From NCBI GenBank assembly GCA_002085445.1, contig NBMI01000130.1:1-32093 (forward strand): a stretch of DNA of 32,093 nt, written 5' to 3'. This document shows positions 1-9,010 of this stretch, piece by piece (position 1 is the first letter of the stretch; each line of letters starts with the position of its first letter). The position numbers and the translations under genes were made by a program. The notes beneath the pieces were generated by a model. The model had not been told where the DNA came from, made no database searches, and was given only the letters and a program-made list of their open reading frames with translations. This DNA is from Candidatus Parabeggiatoa sp. nov. 2 (GTDB lineage: Bacteria; Pseudomonadota; Gammaproteobacteria; Beggiatoales; Beggiatoaceae).

Positions 1-1904
1 TGTTAGGAGAAAAGCACCCTTTTACCCTCCTGACTCTCAATAATTTGGCGCTGATTTTCCAAAACTTAGGCCGCTTATCGGAGGCCTTGCCTTTGTATGA
101 AAAAGGCTATCGTCTTTTTAAAGAAGTGTTAGGAGAAAAGCACCCTAGCACCCTCACGAGCCTAAGTAATTTGGCTTACGCCTACGCACAACAAGGCAAA
201 ACTAATAAAGCCATTAAATATTTTGAAAATTTTGTGGCCGGCGTAGAAGAGTTGCGAAGCGGCGACTTATCGGTCGAAAACCGTCAAGCCTTGTTTAAAA
301 AGTGGGTATATGGTTACTTCTGGCTTTCTGATCTGTATTTCAGTCAGTCGAGAGACGAAGACGCGTTTCGCCTAGCCGAAATGAGCAAAGCCCGCACCTT
401 ACTCGAATCCCTCGCGGCCAAACTCGCGGCCCAAACTTCGGGCCTCACGGCGGCCGAGCTTGGGCGGTTGCAAGACGACGACGCTCGCCTAGCCTTTCTG
501 AACAATCAGATTGCCAAAGCCATCGCCGACAATCGCGTCGAACAACGAATCACGTTGGAAACCGAAAAAAACCAACGGGTTCACAAACGCAACCAGTTCC
601 ATCAACAATTAATGGCAAAATACCCCAAATATGCCAAACTCAGCAAAGTACAGATTATCACGGCCAAACCGGGCGCGAAATTGTTGCCTAACAATGCCGT
701 GCTGATTAGCTACCTTGTCCATGAAAACGAAGTCTTAGCCTTCACCCTCCAATCGAACGGCCAACTCACCGCGCACAACTTAGGAAAAATCCCTGATCTC
801 GAAAAAGACTTGGAAACCTACCGTCTCGGACTGGCGCCCATCCAAGATAGCCGCCGGGATATGAATCAAGTTTACCGACCCAATCCATCCAAGAGAAAAC
901 GACAAACACAGGCGCTCAGCCGAAAACTTGGCAAACGTTTGTTAGAGCCACTTAAAAACGTCATCAAAGACAAACCGCACTGGATTATCTCACCTTCTGG
1001 GCCGTTAGCATTAATACCATTTGAAACCCTGCGCCTAGAAGGAGAACAACAACCGGTGATTGCCCAACATCAAATCAGCTACGTGCAATCCCTGTCCATG
1101 TTGGCCCTGTTGCAACAACGCAACCAAGTTTACCAGCGCCTCAAAAAACGCGGCAGCTTACTAGCAATGGGTGCGCCGATTTATAAGAACAACATCTCCG
1201 CTAACCCGTTGGCAAAGGGAGGAACGCCTGGCACGGCCGACTTCAAGATTGCGCGCACGCTCGTGCGCAGCAGCCATGATCCACAACGCTATATCCGAGC
1301 GTTTGAGCAACTCAATAAAACCTGGAAAAATCTCCCCGGCACCTTGACGGAACTCAACCAGCTCGGCAATCTCTTTAAAAAACAAAAGCCCTGTATTTAC
1401 AAAAAAGCTCAAGCCACCGAAGCCAACTTGCAACGCCTTAATAAACAAGGCATCTTAGCCAAATACCGTTACTTAGTGTTCTCAGCACATGGCTACCTCA
1501 GCCCACAAGTGCCCGCCTTATCGTCCATTGTGTTGGGACTACTCAACAATCCAACCGGAATTGATGGTTATGTCACCGCCGGCGAATGGCCCGGCTATGA
1601 CTTAAAGAGCGACTTAATGGTATTATCCGCATGTGAAACCGGCTTAGGTGAAGCGGTAAGCGGCGAAGGCGTGATGGGATTACCCTATGCGTTCTATGTC
1701 GCCGGCAACAAAAACACCCTACTCACCTTATGGTCTATCTCCGATGAGATCACAGCAGAATTTATCACCCGCTTCTTTGCCAAACTCAAAGCCGGGCAAG
1801 GACAAATACAAGCATTAACCGCCACCAAACGCGAATTCATGAAAAGGGGTGGAAACTATAGTAAACCAATGTATTGGGCCGCGTTTGTGCTATATGGCGT
1901 TTAA
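1..1904 (+). CDS. TPR-CHAT domain protein (3' part; start lies outside the window)
   Basis: The reading frame is open from the first bases of the window, so the gene is cut by the left edge; the TTG at 45 is an internal codon. The N-terminal part is kinesin-light-chain-type TPR: the LGEKHP motif occurs twice, about 40 residues apart. A charged helical linker follows, then a CHAT domain, a caspase-like cysteine peptidase of clan CD. Counting from position 45, the putative catalytic His is residue 482 (FSAHGY) and Cys is residue 530 (LSACETG), so the dyad is intact. The end (YWAAFVLYGV) is the usual CHAT C-terminus. TPR-CHAT proteins in other bacteria act as regulated proteases, sometimes in defence or cell-death pathways (the Craspase partner TPR-CHAT is one example). 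The substrate here is unknown and no partner gene is adjacent. Another TPR-CHAT gene, decayed, lies at 12769-15060. Confidence 0.9.
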   Translation, partial: LGEKHPFTLLTLNNLALIFQNLGRLSEALPLYEKGYRLFKEVLGEKHPSTLTSLSNLAYAYAQQGKTNKAIKYFENFVAGVEELRSGDLSVENRQALFKKWVYGYFWLSDLYFSQSRDEDAFRLAEMSKARTLLESLAAKLAAQTSGLTAAELGRLQDDDARLAFLNNQIAKAIADNRVEQRITLETEKNQRVHKRNQFHQQLMAKYPKYAKLSKVQIITAKPGAKLLPNNAVLISYLVHENEVLAFTLQSNGQLTAHNLGKIPDLEKDLETYRLGLAPIQDSRRDMNQVYRPNPSKRKRQTQALSRKLGKRLLEPLKNVIKDKPHWIISPSGPLALIPFETLRLEGEQQPVIAQHQISYVQSLSMLALLQQRNQVYQRLKKRGSLLAMGAPIYKNNISANPLAKGGTPGTADFKIARTLVRSSHDPQRYIRAFEQLNKTWKNLPGTLTELNQLGNLFKKQKPCIYKKAQATEANLQRLNKQGILAKYRYLVFSAHGYLSPQVPALSSIVLGLLNNPTGIDGYVTAGEWPGYDLKSDLMVLSACETGLGEAVSGEGVMGLPYAFYVAGNKNTLLTLWSISDEITAEFITRFFAKLKAGQGQIQALTATKREFMKRGGNYSKPMYWAAFVLYGV

Positions 1905-2392
1905 ACGCTTCCGTCCAAAGCGTAAGCGTAAGACGAGGCTGAGTACAACGAATTGCGCGGAAAGTACAGCGAATTGCGCGGATAAACGAATTTTCTAACC
2001 AAGCCCCAACGGGGCGACATTAATATAGCCAGTGTATCTACCTGGCAACGAATTACGCGGATAAACGAATTTGACATCCAACGCTTGCAGCTTTGCACGG
2101 CTTTGATTGAGGGCCATCAAGTTTGGCAGGAGTCCAAACTTTAGTTTGGCAAGACTCCGGAGTCCAAACTTTAGTTTGGCAGGACTCCGGAGTCCAAACT
2201 TTAGTTTGGCAGTGGCAGAGAATGTTTGGCAGTGCCCTTTCATTGAGGGCCATCATTCCAAATTGAATGAACGCCTCCCTCAACTGATAACTGATAACTG
2301 AACACTGATAACTGAACACTGATAATCTTGACACGATGACATAAGTTATTTAGTATACGCGCCCTCTGCGTCACCCGTTAAATTCACGTTAC
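1905..2392. repeat. Composite intergenic repeat block 1
   Basis: No gene seen. In order: two partial copies of a ~31-bp repeat (called A here; core CGCGGATAAACGAATT) at 1941-1992 and 2047-2072; a partial palindrome with core AGCCCCAACGGGGCGA (D) at 2001-2032; three copies of a hairpin unit with core CCAAACTTTAGTTTGG (B) at 2129-2211, each a 7-bp stem with a 2-nt loop; a GAGGGCCATCATTCC-containing unit (G) near 2243-2275; and TAACTGA heptamers at 2282-2324. Short ORFs over this block are translations of the repeats and are not called as genes. Confidence 0.85.
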
Positions 2393-2443
2393 TTGCTAAA
2401 AATCCAATGTCTTAAAGACCTCGGATTTTTTGAAACCCAAAAA

Positions 2444-3541
2444 ATGACTGAAGAACCCATTCAATTAATGAACCAAATAACCATCAAAGGTTTTAAATCA
2501 ATCAAAGCATTAGAACGTTTTCCATTATCGGCTTTGAATCTGCTCATTGGTGCTAACGGTGCAGGTAAATCTAATTTTATCAAAGCATTAACCTTGCTCA
2601 ACACTCTCATTGAGAAAAAACTGCAATTATGGATAGGGCGCGAAGGGGGAATTGATGATATTCTCTATTTTGGGCAAAAAATAACCTCTGAACTACAAAT
2701 AGAATGGCAATTTAATAACCCATCAACGGAACACATTCACTATCAATGCACGCTGATTCCAGCCCATGATACATTGATTTTTGCTCAAGAAACTGGCGCT
2801 TGGCAGAAAAATGGGGCTGATAAACCAGAAACGTTCTTAATAGAGGGTGGACACCGTGAAACCCATCTCCACCAATTAGCCCAAAATAATTCGGTAGCAC
2901 AGATTGTCCTCAATCACTTGAAAAATTGGCAAGTTCATCTCTATCATTTCCATGATACGAGTACGACAGCGAAAATGAGACACCAGAGCGACTTGCATGA
3001 TAATGTTTTTTTTCGGCCCGATGCGTCTAACTTAGCGGCTTTCCTCTATCTACTCAAAAATCGCTACCCACTCAATTACCAAAATATAGTGGAAGCCGTG
3101 CGCCTTGTGGCTCCGTTTTTTGACGATTTTCGGCTGCAACCCTCGCGCCTGAATCCGGAAAAAATTCAGTTGGAATGGCAACACATTGGCTCGGAACGTT
3201 ATTTTAATGCCCATAGCTTTTCCGATGGCACCTTGCGATTTATCTGCTTGGCAACCTTGTTGCTACAACCAGAATTACCGACAACAATACTGTTAGATGA
3301 ACCGGAATTGGGATTGCACCCGTATGCCGTCAGCATTCTTGCCGAAATGATGGAAAGTGCAGCGACCAAAACACAAATTATTGCCGGAACTCAATCAGTC
3401 ACACTGGTTAATCAATTTCAATTAGAAAATATAGTCGTCATTGAAAGACAAAACGAACAATCACAGCTTAACAAGTTGAAGAGTGAAGAAATGACTCATT
3501 GGCTGGATGACTATGGTTTAGGTGAGCTTTGGGAAAATTAA
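2444..3541 (+). CDS. Stand-alone AAA ATPase, RecF/SMC-like head (AAA_21 type)
   Basis: ABC-type ATPase head of the RecF/OLD/SMC-like class, 365 residues. Walker A is GANGAGKS at residues 36-43. An ABC-signature-like segment (SFSDGT) lies near residue 265 and Walker B (ILLDEPELGLHP) near 281-292. The switch position after Walker B reads GTQSVTL, with Gln where many relatives have His. No TOPRIM or other nuclease domain follows, so this is a single-domain ATPase of the predicted-ATPase class. The start is ambiguous: ATG 2444, ATG 2468 and a TTG at 2393 are all in frame, and none has a convincing ribosome binding site; 2468 would begin directly at the first strand (MNQITIKGF). It stands alone between two repeat blocks, next to a second, unrelated-in-detail AAA gene. 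A role in defence or repair is possible but not shown. Confidence 0.85.
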   Translation: MTEEPIQLMNQITIKGFKSIKALERFPLSALNLLIGANGAGKSNFIKALTLLNTLIEKKLQLWIGREGGIDDILYFGQKITSELQIEWQFNNPSTEHIHYQCTLIPAHDTLIFAQETGAWQKNGADKPETFLIEGGHRETHLHQLAQNNSVAQIVLNHLKNWQVHLYHFHDTSTTAKMRHQSDLHDNVFFRPDASNLAAFLYLLKNRYPLNYQNIVEAVRLVAPFFDDFRLQPSRLNPEKIQLEWQHIGSERYFNAHSFSDGTLRFICLATLLLQPELPTTILLDEPELGLHPYAVSILAEMMESAATKTQIIAGTQSVTLVNQFQLENIVVIERQNEQSQLNKLKSEEMTHWLDDYGLGELWEN

Positions 3542-4006
3542 AAAAATGCTCAAAGTTTTGATTCTCAGGAGTCCAAACTTTAGTTTGGCAAGGAGTCAGG
3601 AGTCCAAACTTTAGTTTGGCAATCGTCGTTTAGCAGGAGTCCAAACTTTAGTTTGGCAGGAACCAGGAGTCCAAACTTTAGTTTGGCAGTGGCAGAGAAT
3701 GTTTGGCAGTGCCCTTTCATTGAGGGCCATCATTCCAAATTGATTGAACGCTTTCCTCAACTGATCACTGTTCACTGATAACTGAGTACAACGAATTGCG
3801 CGGATAAACGAATTTGACGTCTGAGTACAACGAATTGCGCGGATAAACGAATTTTTCCAGAAATCCTATTTTTTTGAAAAATCGGATTTCTAACTAGGCC
3901 AACTGATAACTGATAACTGATAACTGATAACTGAGTACAACGAATTGCGCGGATAAACGAATTAAATGATATTTGTCAACTATTCAACAAACGCTTGGCT
4001 CCTAAT
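3542..4006. repeat. Composite intergenic repeat block 2
   Basis: No gene seen. Four B hairpin units (3568-3688), then the same G-containing segment found in block 1 (about 3690-3790), TAACTGA-type heptamers (around 3775-3787 and 3901-3934), three 31-bp A repeats in forward orientation (3784-3814, 3823-3853, 3933-3963), and a hairpin built on AGAAATCC/GGATTTCT with an A/T-rich loop (about 3859-3892). The last hairpin family reappears near 28970 and 31150. Confidence 0.85.
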
Positions 4007-5137
4007 ATGATTACACACACAACCATTAAAAATTTCAAATCCCACCGCAAAACCTCGCTATCGCTATCTTGTCTGAATATTCTGACTGGATTGAATGGCG
4101 TCGGGAAATCTTCTGTCTTTCAAGCATTATTATTGTTGCGGCAATCGTATTTAAAAAACCGACTCCATGAAGGAATTGACCTCAATAAACCATTGTGTAA
4201 TATTGGATTAGTGGCTGATGCCCGCTATCAATATGCCACTGATGATATCATTGAATTTGGCATACAGATAGATCAACAACAAAACTTATTAATGCAATTT
4301 CAGACTAATGAACTTGACTCCACCTTTCTCAAGCTTGCCAAAAAACCGGCCTATTCGCATTTAAACCAAATCAGTTTGTTCAATCGCAAATTTCAATATT
4401 TAAGTGCCGCACGTCTAGCGCCACAAGAAAGTTATCCGAAAGACAGCTATTCAGTCGAGAAAGAACGTCAAATTTCCAATGAGCTTGGTAAATGCGAACT
4501 GATAGCTCATTTCCTTTACTATTACGGCTCCGAAAAAATTCCGTTTGACAATTTAAAACATCCCCAAAGCCCATTTGATGACTTGTTATCTCAAACAAAT
4601 GCATGGTTTAGAGAAATTAGCCCCAATAACCAGGTGATTATAAAAAATAACCAAATCAATTTTGAAATCAAACACCAGTTTCATTTGGAAAACAATCAAC
4701 GCTCTACCAATGAATTTAAACCCGAAAATGTCGGTTTTGGCATTTCGTATGCACTACCAATTATTGTCGCAGTGCTAGCGGCTGAAAAAAACAGTCTCCT
4801 TCTCATTGAGAATCCAGAATCACATCTGCACCCACAAGCACAAGCCAAACTGGCCGAATTAATGGCATTAGCCGCTCAAAATGGTGTTCAAATCTGTATA
4901 GAAACTCACAGTGAGCATATCATTAATGGTACCTTGGTTGCCATCAAAAACTATCAGAGTGAGCAACGGGGTATTGCCCACGACAAAGTCCGCATCTATT
5001 ACTTTGAACGCGACGAAATTCATCATGCCACTCAATCCATAGCCGTTCCAGTATCGGAAGAAGGACGTATTACATACCCACCACGAGGATTTTTTGACCA
5101 ATTCAAAAAAGATATTAAAACATTAATGGGATTTTAA
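4007..5137 (+). CDS. AAA ATPase with C-terminal DUF3696-like segment
   Basis: RecF-like ATPase of 376 residues. Walker A is GLNGVGKS at residues 28-35. Walker B is LLLIENPESHLHP, with the acidic position near residue 268, followed by a canonical switch segment (ETHSEHI). The C-terminus (PPRGFFDQF) matches the DUF3696 tail that follows this kind of ATPase head. ATG 4007 is preferred over the in-frame TTG at 3995 because the protein then starts with the usual first strand (TTIKNFKS). It is a different subfamily from the ATPase at 2444: the two have low similarity outside the nucleotide-binding motifs. It is surrounded by repeats on both sides, with no co-transcribed partner. The biological role is unknown; relatives occur in defence islands, often next to a nuclease gene, which is absent here. 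Confidence 0.85.
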   Translation: MITHTTIKNFKSHRKTSLSLSCLNILTGLNGVGKSSVFQALLLLRQSYLKNRLHEGIDLNKPLCNIGLVADARYQYATDDIIEFGIQIDQQQNLLMQFQTNELDSTFLKLAKKPAYSHLNQISLFNRKFQYLSAARLAPQESYPKDSYSVEKERQISNELGKCELIAHFLYYYGSEKIPFDNLKHPQSPFDDLLSQTNAWFREISPNNQVIIKNNQINFEIKHQFHLENNQRSTNEFKPENVGFGISYALPIIVAVLAAEKNSLLLIENPESHLHPQAQAKLAELMALAAQNGVQICIETHSEHIINGTLVAIKNYQSEQRGIAHDKVRIYYFERDEIHHATQSIAVPVSEEGRITYPPRGFFDQFKKDIKTLMGF

Positions 5138-5554
5138 GAGATGACGGAAATAAAATGTTTTGTTCTACTGCCGATACTCACTCGAAATGAATCAGGAGTC
5201 AGGAGTCCAAACTTTAGTTTGGCAGGACTCAGTCGTCCAAACTAACGTTTGGCAAGAATCCGGAGCCCAACGCATGCAGCTTTGCACGACTTAGATTGAG
5301 GGCCATCATTCCAAATTGATTGAACGCCTTCCACCAACTGATAACTGATAACTGAGTACAACTAATTACGCGGATAAACGAATTTTACGTCCAACGCTTG
5401 CAGCTTTGCACGACTTAGATTGAGGGCCATCATTCCAAATTGAATGAACGCCTCCCACAACGGATCACTGATAACTGATAACTGATCACTGATAACTGAT
5501 CACTGATAACTGATAACACACAGCAACCAAATTTTTCCTAGAATAAAAACCACT
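5138..5554. repeat. Composite intergenic repeat block 3
   Basis: No gene seen. One full B hairpin (5202-5224) plus a diverged copy (about 5230-5255), two G units (about 5295-5330 and 5418-5452), one forward A repeat (5354-5384) and long runs of TAACTGA/TGATCAC-type heptamers (5336-5357 and 5465-5517). The same parts appear in blocks 1 and 2, so each AAA gene lies between related blocks. Confidence 0.85.
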
Positions 5555-6142
5555 ATGCTGAATGCCATTCAACAACAACTAACAATCCCGCCCGATGGGC
5601 TTATCACAATCCGTTCTCCAAAACTCCAGCCCGGTTTACGTGTACAAGTCATTGTCCTTTTTCAAGACACCTCGCTTGCACCTCAACAAAAATTATATGA
5701 CACCGTTCAAAATGAAGAAGCACAACCCACCTTGAAAGAATGGCTTGAGAGTGCCGCTACTGATAAAGAGCGTATGACTTTAACATACCAAAAAAAGGTC
5801 TTTTTAGCGGTGATACCGATAGAAGAAGTCTCGTTGTCAAAACAACTTAAAAATTGTCTTGACAACGAAACTAATGACAAACCAGAAACTCTCGTTATTG
5901 ACGAGATAACTCCGGGAGACACACTGCCCACTTTAACCAAACTGTTAGATCAAGTCGCTATCGAAAAAGAGCCTCTAACTCTGACATACCAAAAAAAGTG
6001 CTTTTTAGCCGTAGTGCCGATAGAAAAGGTTGAAATGATTGAACAACTTGAAGACTGTATTGACAACGCTGATGCAGACGAAGCACTTAAAGAAGAAGGT
6101 TCAATCCCTTGGGAACAAATCAAAAAAGAATTGGGATTATAA
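5555..6142 (+). CDS. Antitoxin-like protein with internally duplicated Phd/RelB-type unit
   Basis: 195 residues. The N-terminus (about 1-35) resembles the short beta-rich start of many small antitoxins. After it, the same unit occurs twice: residues about 54-110 and 124-182, each with the pattern LTYQKKxFLAVxPIE followed by a helix (QLKNCLDN / QLEDCIDN). This matches the core of Phd/YefM-like antitoxins (strand, strand, VPIEdyE, helix). The C-terminus (IPWEQIKKELGL) is the kind of tail that binds RelE-family toxins. The partner position, 3 nt downstream, holds a truncated RelE-like toxin, which supports the assignment. Single-unit relatives are about 80-90 residues, so this is an in-frame tandem duplication. 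It probably can still repress its own operon and may bind other RelE toxins. Assignment is by pattern, without a database search. Confidence 0.65.
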   Translation: MLNAIQQQLTIPPDGLITIRSPKLQPGLRVQVIVLFQDTSLAPQQKLYDTVQNEEAQPTLKEWLESAATDKERMTLTYQKKVFLAVIPIEEVSLSKQLKNCLDNETNDKPETLVIDEITPGDTLPTLTKLLDQVAIEKEPLTLTYQKKCFLAVVPIEKVEMIEQLEDCIDNADADEALKEEGSIPWEQIKKELGL

Positions 6143-6145
6143 ACA

Positions 6146-6280
6146 ATGGCTTATTCTATTAAGTTGAAACCGAGTGCTAAACGTCAACTTGCCAAGCTTC
6201 ACAAGGCTATCGTGCCTCGATTACAAGCTAAAATAGACGCGTTAGCTGAAAACCCACGTCCTTATATATTGCGCGGATAA
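6146..6280 (+). pseudogene. RelE/ParE-type toxin, truncated by a repeat
   Basis: The ORF starts 3 nt after the antitoxin-like gene and encodes 44 residues. Its start (MAYSIKLKPSAKRQLAKL) and the segment DALAENPRP are typical of the N-terminal half of RelE/ParE toxins, which are normally about 85-95 residues. Immediately after this, at 6268, the sequence becomes a partial 31-bp A repeat; the last residues (ILRG) and the stop codon TAA are encoded by the repeat itself. The C-terminal half, which carries most catalytic residues of RelE toxins, is missing, so the toxin is very likely inactive. The intact upstream gene suggests selection to keep the antitoxin, or a recent event. Confidence 0.75.
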
Positions 6281-6458
6281 ACGAATTTGACGTCTGAGTA
6301 CAACGAATTACGCGGATAAACGAATTTTCTGTTATACGGCAAGCCCCAACGGGGCGACATTAATATAGCCAGGGGCATCGCCCCTGGCAAAACCTGTCAG
6401 GTTTAGTTTATGGAAAACCTGACAGGTTTGTTTTTAAAAACAGGTTTAAGGAAAAAAT
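6268..6458. repeat. A repeats, D palindrome and CCTGTCAGG hairpin
   Basis: Two forward A repeats (6268-6287, which truncates the toxin gene, and 6296-6326), a D element (6341-6388) containing AGCCCCAACGGGGCGA and a GCCAGGGGC/GCCCCTGGC stem, then a long inverted repeat with arms 6389-6404 and 6414-6429 (about 15-bp stem, 10-nt loop) followed by a T-rich stretch. The last hairpin could terminate transcription from the antitoxin operon. A good ribosome binding site (AAGGA) precedes the ATG at 6459. Confidence 0.75.
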
Positions 6459-8669
6459 ATGCTAAAAACCATACCACTACTGATCATCTCAAGCGTTATC
6501 CTATCGGGCTGTTTGCATGAAGAACCAACTCCACCGCCGGCCCCTAATCGGACTAAAGAAAATCAATTATCGGCCCAAAATCCGCATAGCCTTGAAGAAC
6601 CTTCGGCCCAAAGTCAACCGCAGTGCCTTGCAGAAAACCAACCACCGGCCCAAAGTCCACCACCGATCCTTGAAGAAAATCCCAACGCCACCGTTGGCAA
6701 ACATGCCCTACTCATTGGCATCGAAGACTACAACCACCCCAAAATCTCTAATCTCAAAGGCGCGGTTAATGATGTCAAAATCATGCAAAGAGTCTTGCGT
6801 GATCGGTTTGGTTTTCAAGAACAGGATTTTATCATTCTGTTAAATAACCAAGCCACTCACACCGGCATTGAAAAGGCTTTTAAGACCCTAATTAAACGAG
6901 TTCAACCCAACGATTTTGTCTATATCCATTATTCCGGCCATGGCTCCCAAACCGCCGATTTAAACGGTGATGAACAAAGCGGCCTAGATCAAACATGGGT
7001 AGCATTCAAGACACGTCAGCCCGGTAGAGAAAACCACAAAGACAATTATGATGTCTTAGATGATGAAATTAACGCTTGGTTGGCCGCGATTTATGCGAAA
7101 ACGAGCAAAGTGATATTCGTCTCCGACTCTTGTCATTCCGCCACGGTAGCGCGTGGCAAAGAAGTGCCTGTCAGTCGAGGCCTACAAAAAGATAAACGTT
7201 CCCACCTGCTGGGCAAAATGTGTTATACTAAGCTTGAACAATATCATGGCATCCATATCGGCGCCGCACGCGACGACGAATTTGCTGCCGAAACCGTCGG
7301 CGAAGATGGCAAACACTATGGAATCTTCACCTGGCATTGGGCCAAAGCCTTGCAACAGGCCCAAAAAGGAGATACTTGGAATGATCTCTTTAAACAAGCC
7401 CACACGCCCGTTGTCTCCAAACGTGGAGAAGCACAACGGCCACAATTAGAAGGCGAACGTTACCGACAAGTCTTTGGGGGCATCAACAAAACCCAGCCCG
7501 TTGCCACCATTCCAGTAAGCAACGTTCAAGGTGATTTAGTCACCATTCAAGCCGGCGCAACCACCAATGTGACCAAAGGCTCTATTTATCGCTTGCCTCA
7601 ACAAAACCCAGCCCGTCTTGAAATTACCAAAGTCGGGACTTTTAAAAGTACCGGCAAAACCACGGCCGTTGGCGCATTCAAGAACAGTGATTTAGTGGTA
7701 GAAGAAAGCCATGCCTACCATTTTGACCCAATCAAAGTCTACCTGTCGGCAGATTATCCTAAAAAAGACCAACAATTGTTACAAGCCATCCGAGCCGCTT
7801 TTCAGCCCAGCTATGCTGTGCAACTTCCCGGCTACGTCCTCACCAACAACCCGAATAATATTGATCTACGTTTACACCTCTTGCGTCCCAAGCGTCAAAA
7901 CGGCCAGCCCATTCGCACCGCCGTTAATGACGCATTACCAAAATCCTTTCCTAATCAACCACCTGAATTATGGATACTCACACCCGATCAACACCTATTA
8001 CATAACCAACTGCAACTTCAATTCAGCGATCCAACCAAAGGCCTAAAGTTACTACAGCACAATTTGAACCACTGGCTCCGTCTTCGTGAAATTAAAGCAC
8101 TCCAGAGCAGTGGTGCAACTCTACCGGTTACCGTACAGATAGAACACCGCCGGCCGGTCAAAACTTGTCCTACCGGAAAAGACTGTATGCAGTTGCATGA
8201 TTTGGGTAGGTATGAAACAATAGGAACATACCGTTTGCCGGAAATTGCCAAGCAACATTTGAGAAAAGATGATGTCCTCACTTTTACGTTGCACAATAAA
8301 TCCGCGCATAATTACTACTATTGCTACCTCATCAATATCACGCCTGACGGTAGCATCGAAGCGATTTTCCCTGATCCCGACGAAGGGATGGAATATGCCG
8401 TTGTTAAGCCCGGAGAAAAACGGGCACTGATTGAAGATGTCGTATTGATTCTGAAAAACCTCGGAGAACAAACTATCAAATTGATCGCCACGAATCGCCC
8501 GATAGATGTCTCGTTGTTACAACTGGAAGGTTTTGAAGGACGCACTCAAGAGGAATTAAACCCGTTAGAACGGCTCTTAGTGAGTGCAATGCATGGACAG
8601 AGAGGACAAGTCTTACGAGTATCGAATGATAAATGGTTTACAAAGCAAGTGACGTTTGAAGTCAAGTAA
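6459..8669 (+). CDS. Caspase-like (peptidase C14) lipoprotein with DUF4384-like C-terminus
   Basis: 736 residues. The N-terminus is a lipoprotein signal (hydrophobic stretch, then LSGC with the lipidated Cys at residue 18), so the protein is expected to be anchored to a membrane facing the periplasm. Residues 20-78 are a Pro/Gln/Glu-rich linker with three imperfect repeats. A caspase/metacaspase p20 domain follows: KHALLIGIEDY near 81-91, catalytic His161 in HYSGHGS, catalytic Cys225 in DSCHS. Metacaspases cleave after Arg/Lys, often with calcium. The middle part is unassigned. Residues about 600-690 match DUF4384 (DVLTFTLHN, YLINI, IFPDP), a domain seen with caspase-like and kinase proteins at the surface. 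ATG 6459 has an AAGGA site. It is a clear paralogue of the minus-strand gene at 9742-11913. The physiological substrate is unknown. Confidence 0.9.
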   Translation: MLKTIPLLIISSVILSGCLHEEPTPPPAPNRTKENQLSAQNPHSLEEPSAQSQPQCLAENQPPAQSPPPILEENPNATVGKHALLIGIEDYNHPKISNLKGAVNDVKIMQRVLRDRFGFQEQDFIILLNNQATHTGIEKAFKTLIKRVQPNDFVYIHYSGHGSQTADLNGDEQSGLDQTWVAFKTRQPGRENHKDNYDVLDDEINAWLAAIYAKTSKVIFVSDSCHSATVARGKEVPVSRGLQKDKRSHLLGKMCYTKLEQYHGIHIGAARDDEFAAETVGEDGKHYGIFTWHWAKALQQAQKGDTWNDLFKQAHTPVVSKRGEAQRPQLEGERYRQVFGGINKTQPVATIPVSNVQGDLVTIQAGATTNVTKGSIYRLPQQNPARLEITKVGTFKSTGKTTAVGAFKNSDLVVEESHAYHFDPIKVYLSADYPKKDQQLLQAIRAAFQPSYAVQLPGYVLTNNPNNIDLRLHLLRPKRQNGQPIRTAVNDALPKSFPNQPPELWILTPDQHLLHNQLQLQFSDPTKGLKLLQHNLNHWLRLREIKALQSSGATLPVTVQIEHRRPVKTCPTGKDCMQLHDLGRYETIGTYRLPEIAKQHLRKDDVLTFTLHNKSAHNYYYCYLINITPDGSIEAIFPDPDEGMEYAVVKPGEKRALIEDVVLILKNLGEQTIKLIATNRPIDVSLLQLEGFEGRTQEELNPLERLLVSAMHGQRGQVLRVSNDKWFTKQVTFEVK

Positions 8670-9010
8670 GTCGTCATTCCTAAAAATACAACGAATGACG
8701 GCCCGATAAACTGGAGTCCAATTGGTACGCTGGAGTCCAACGCTTGCTGCTTTGGACAAACCAAGCTAAAGCTTGGACTCCGAATGGCATTGCCTCTTGA
8801 GAGAGGCTAAGGATAATGGCTTGTGCAAGAACAGCCAGGTAGTTACACTGGCTTTAATAATACGCACCAAAGGGGCTAGGCTTTAAAGCCCCAACGGGGC
8901 GATATTAATAAAGCCAGGGGCAACGCCCCTGGCTTTGAGCCCCAACGGGGCGATATTTGAGCTATTGGCTGATGAGGCGGTCTGGAAACTTCCGCTTTCC
9001 GGCACTAGTC
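8670..9010. repeat. Intergenic hairpins and double D element
   Basis: No gene seen. GGAGTCCAA units facing GGACTCC form an inverted repeat around 8713-8785. A complete D element with its GCCAGGGGC/GCCCCTGGC stem is at 8886-8935, followed directly by a second D core at 8938-8955. The region separates two convergent genes, so the stems may also serve as bidirectional terminators. Confidence 0.7.

Noticed and set aside
2053..2334. ORFs of 64-93 codons over the repeat block
   Set aside because: They are translations of tandem repeats (for example repeated KVWTPESCQT) without ribosome binding sites.
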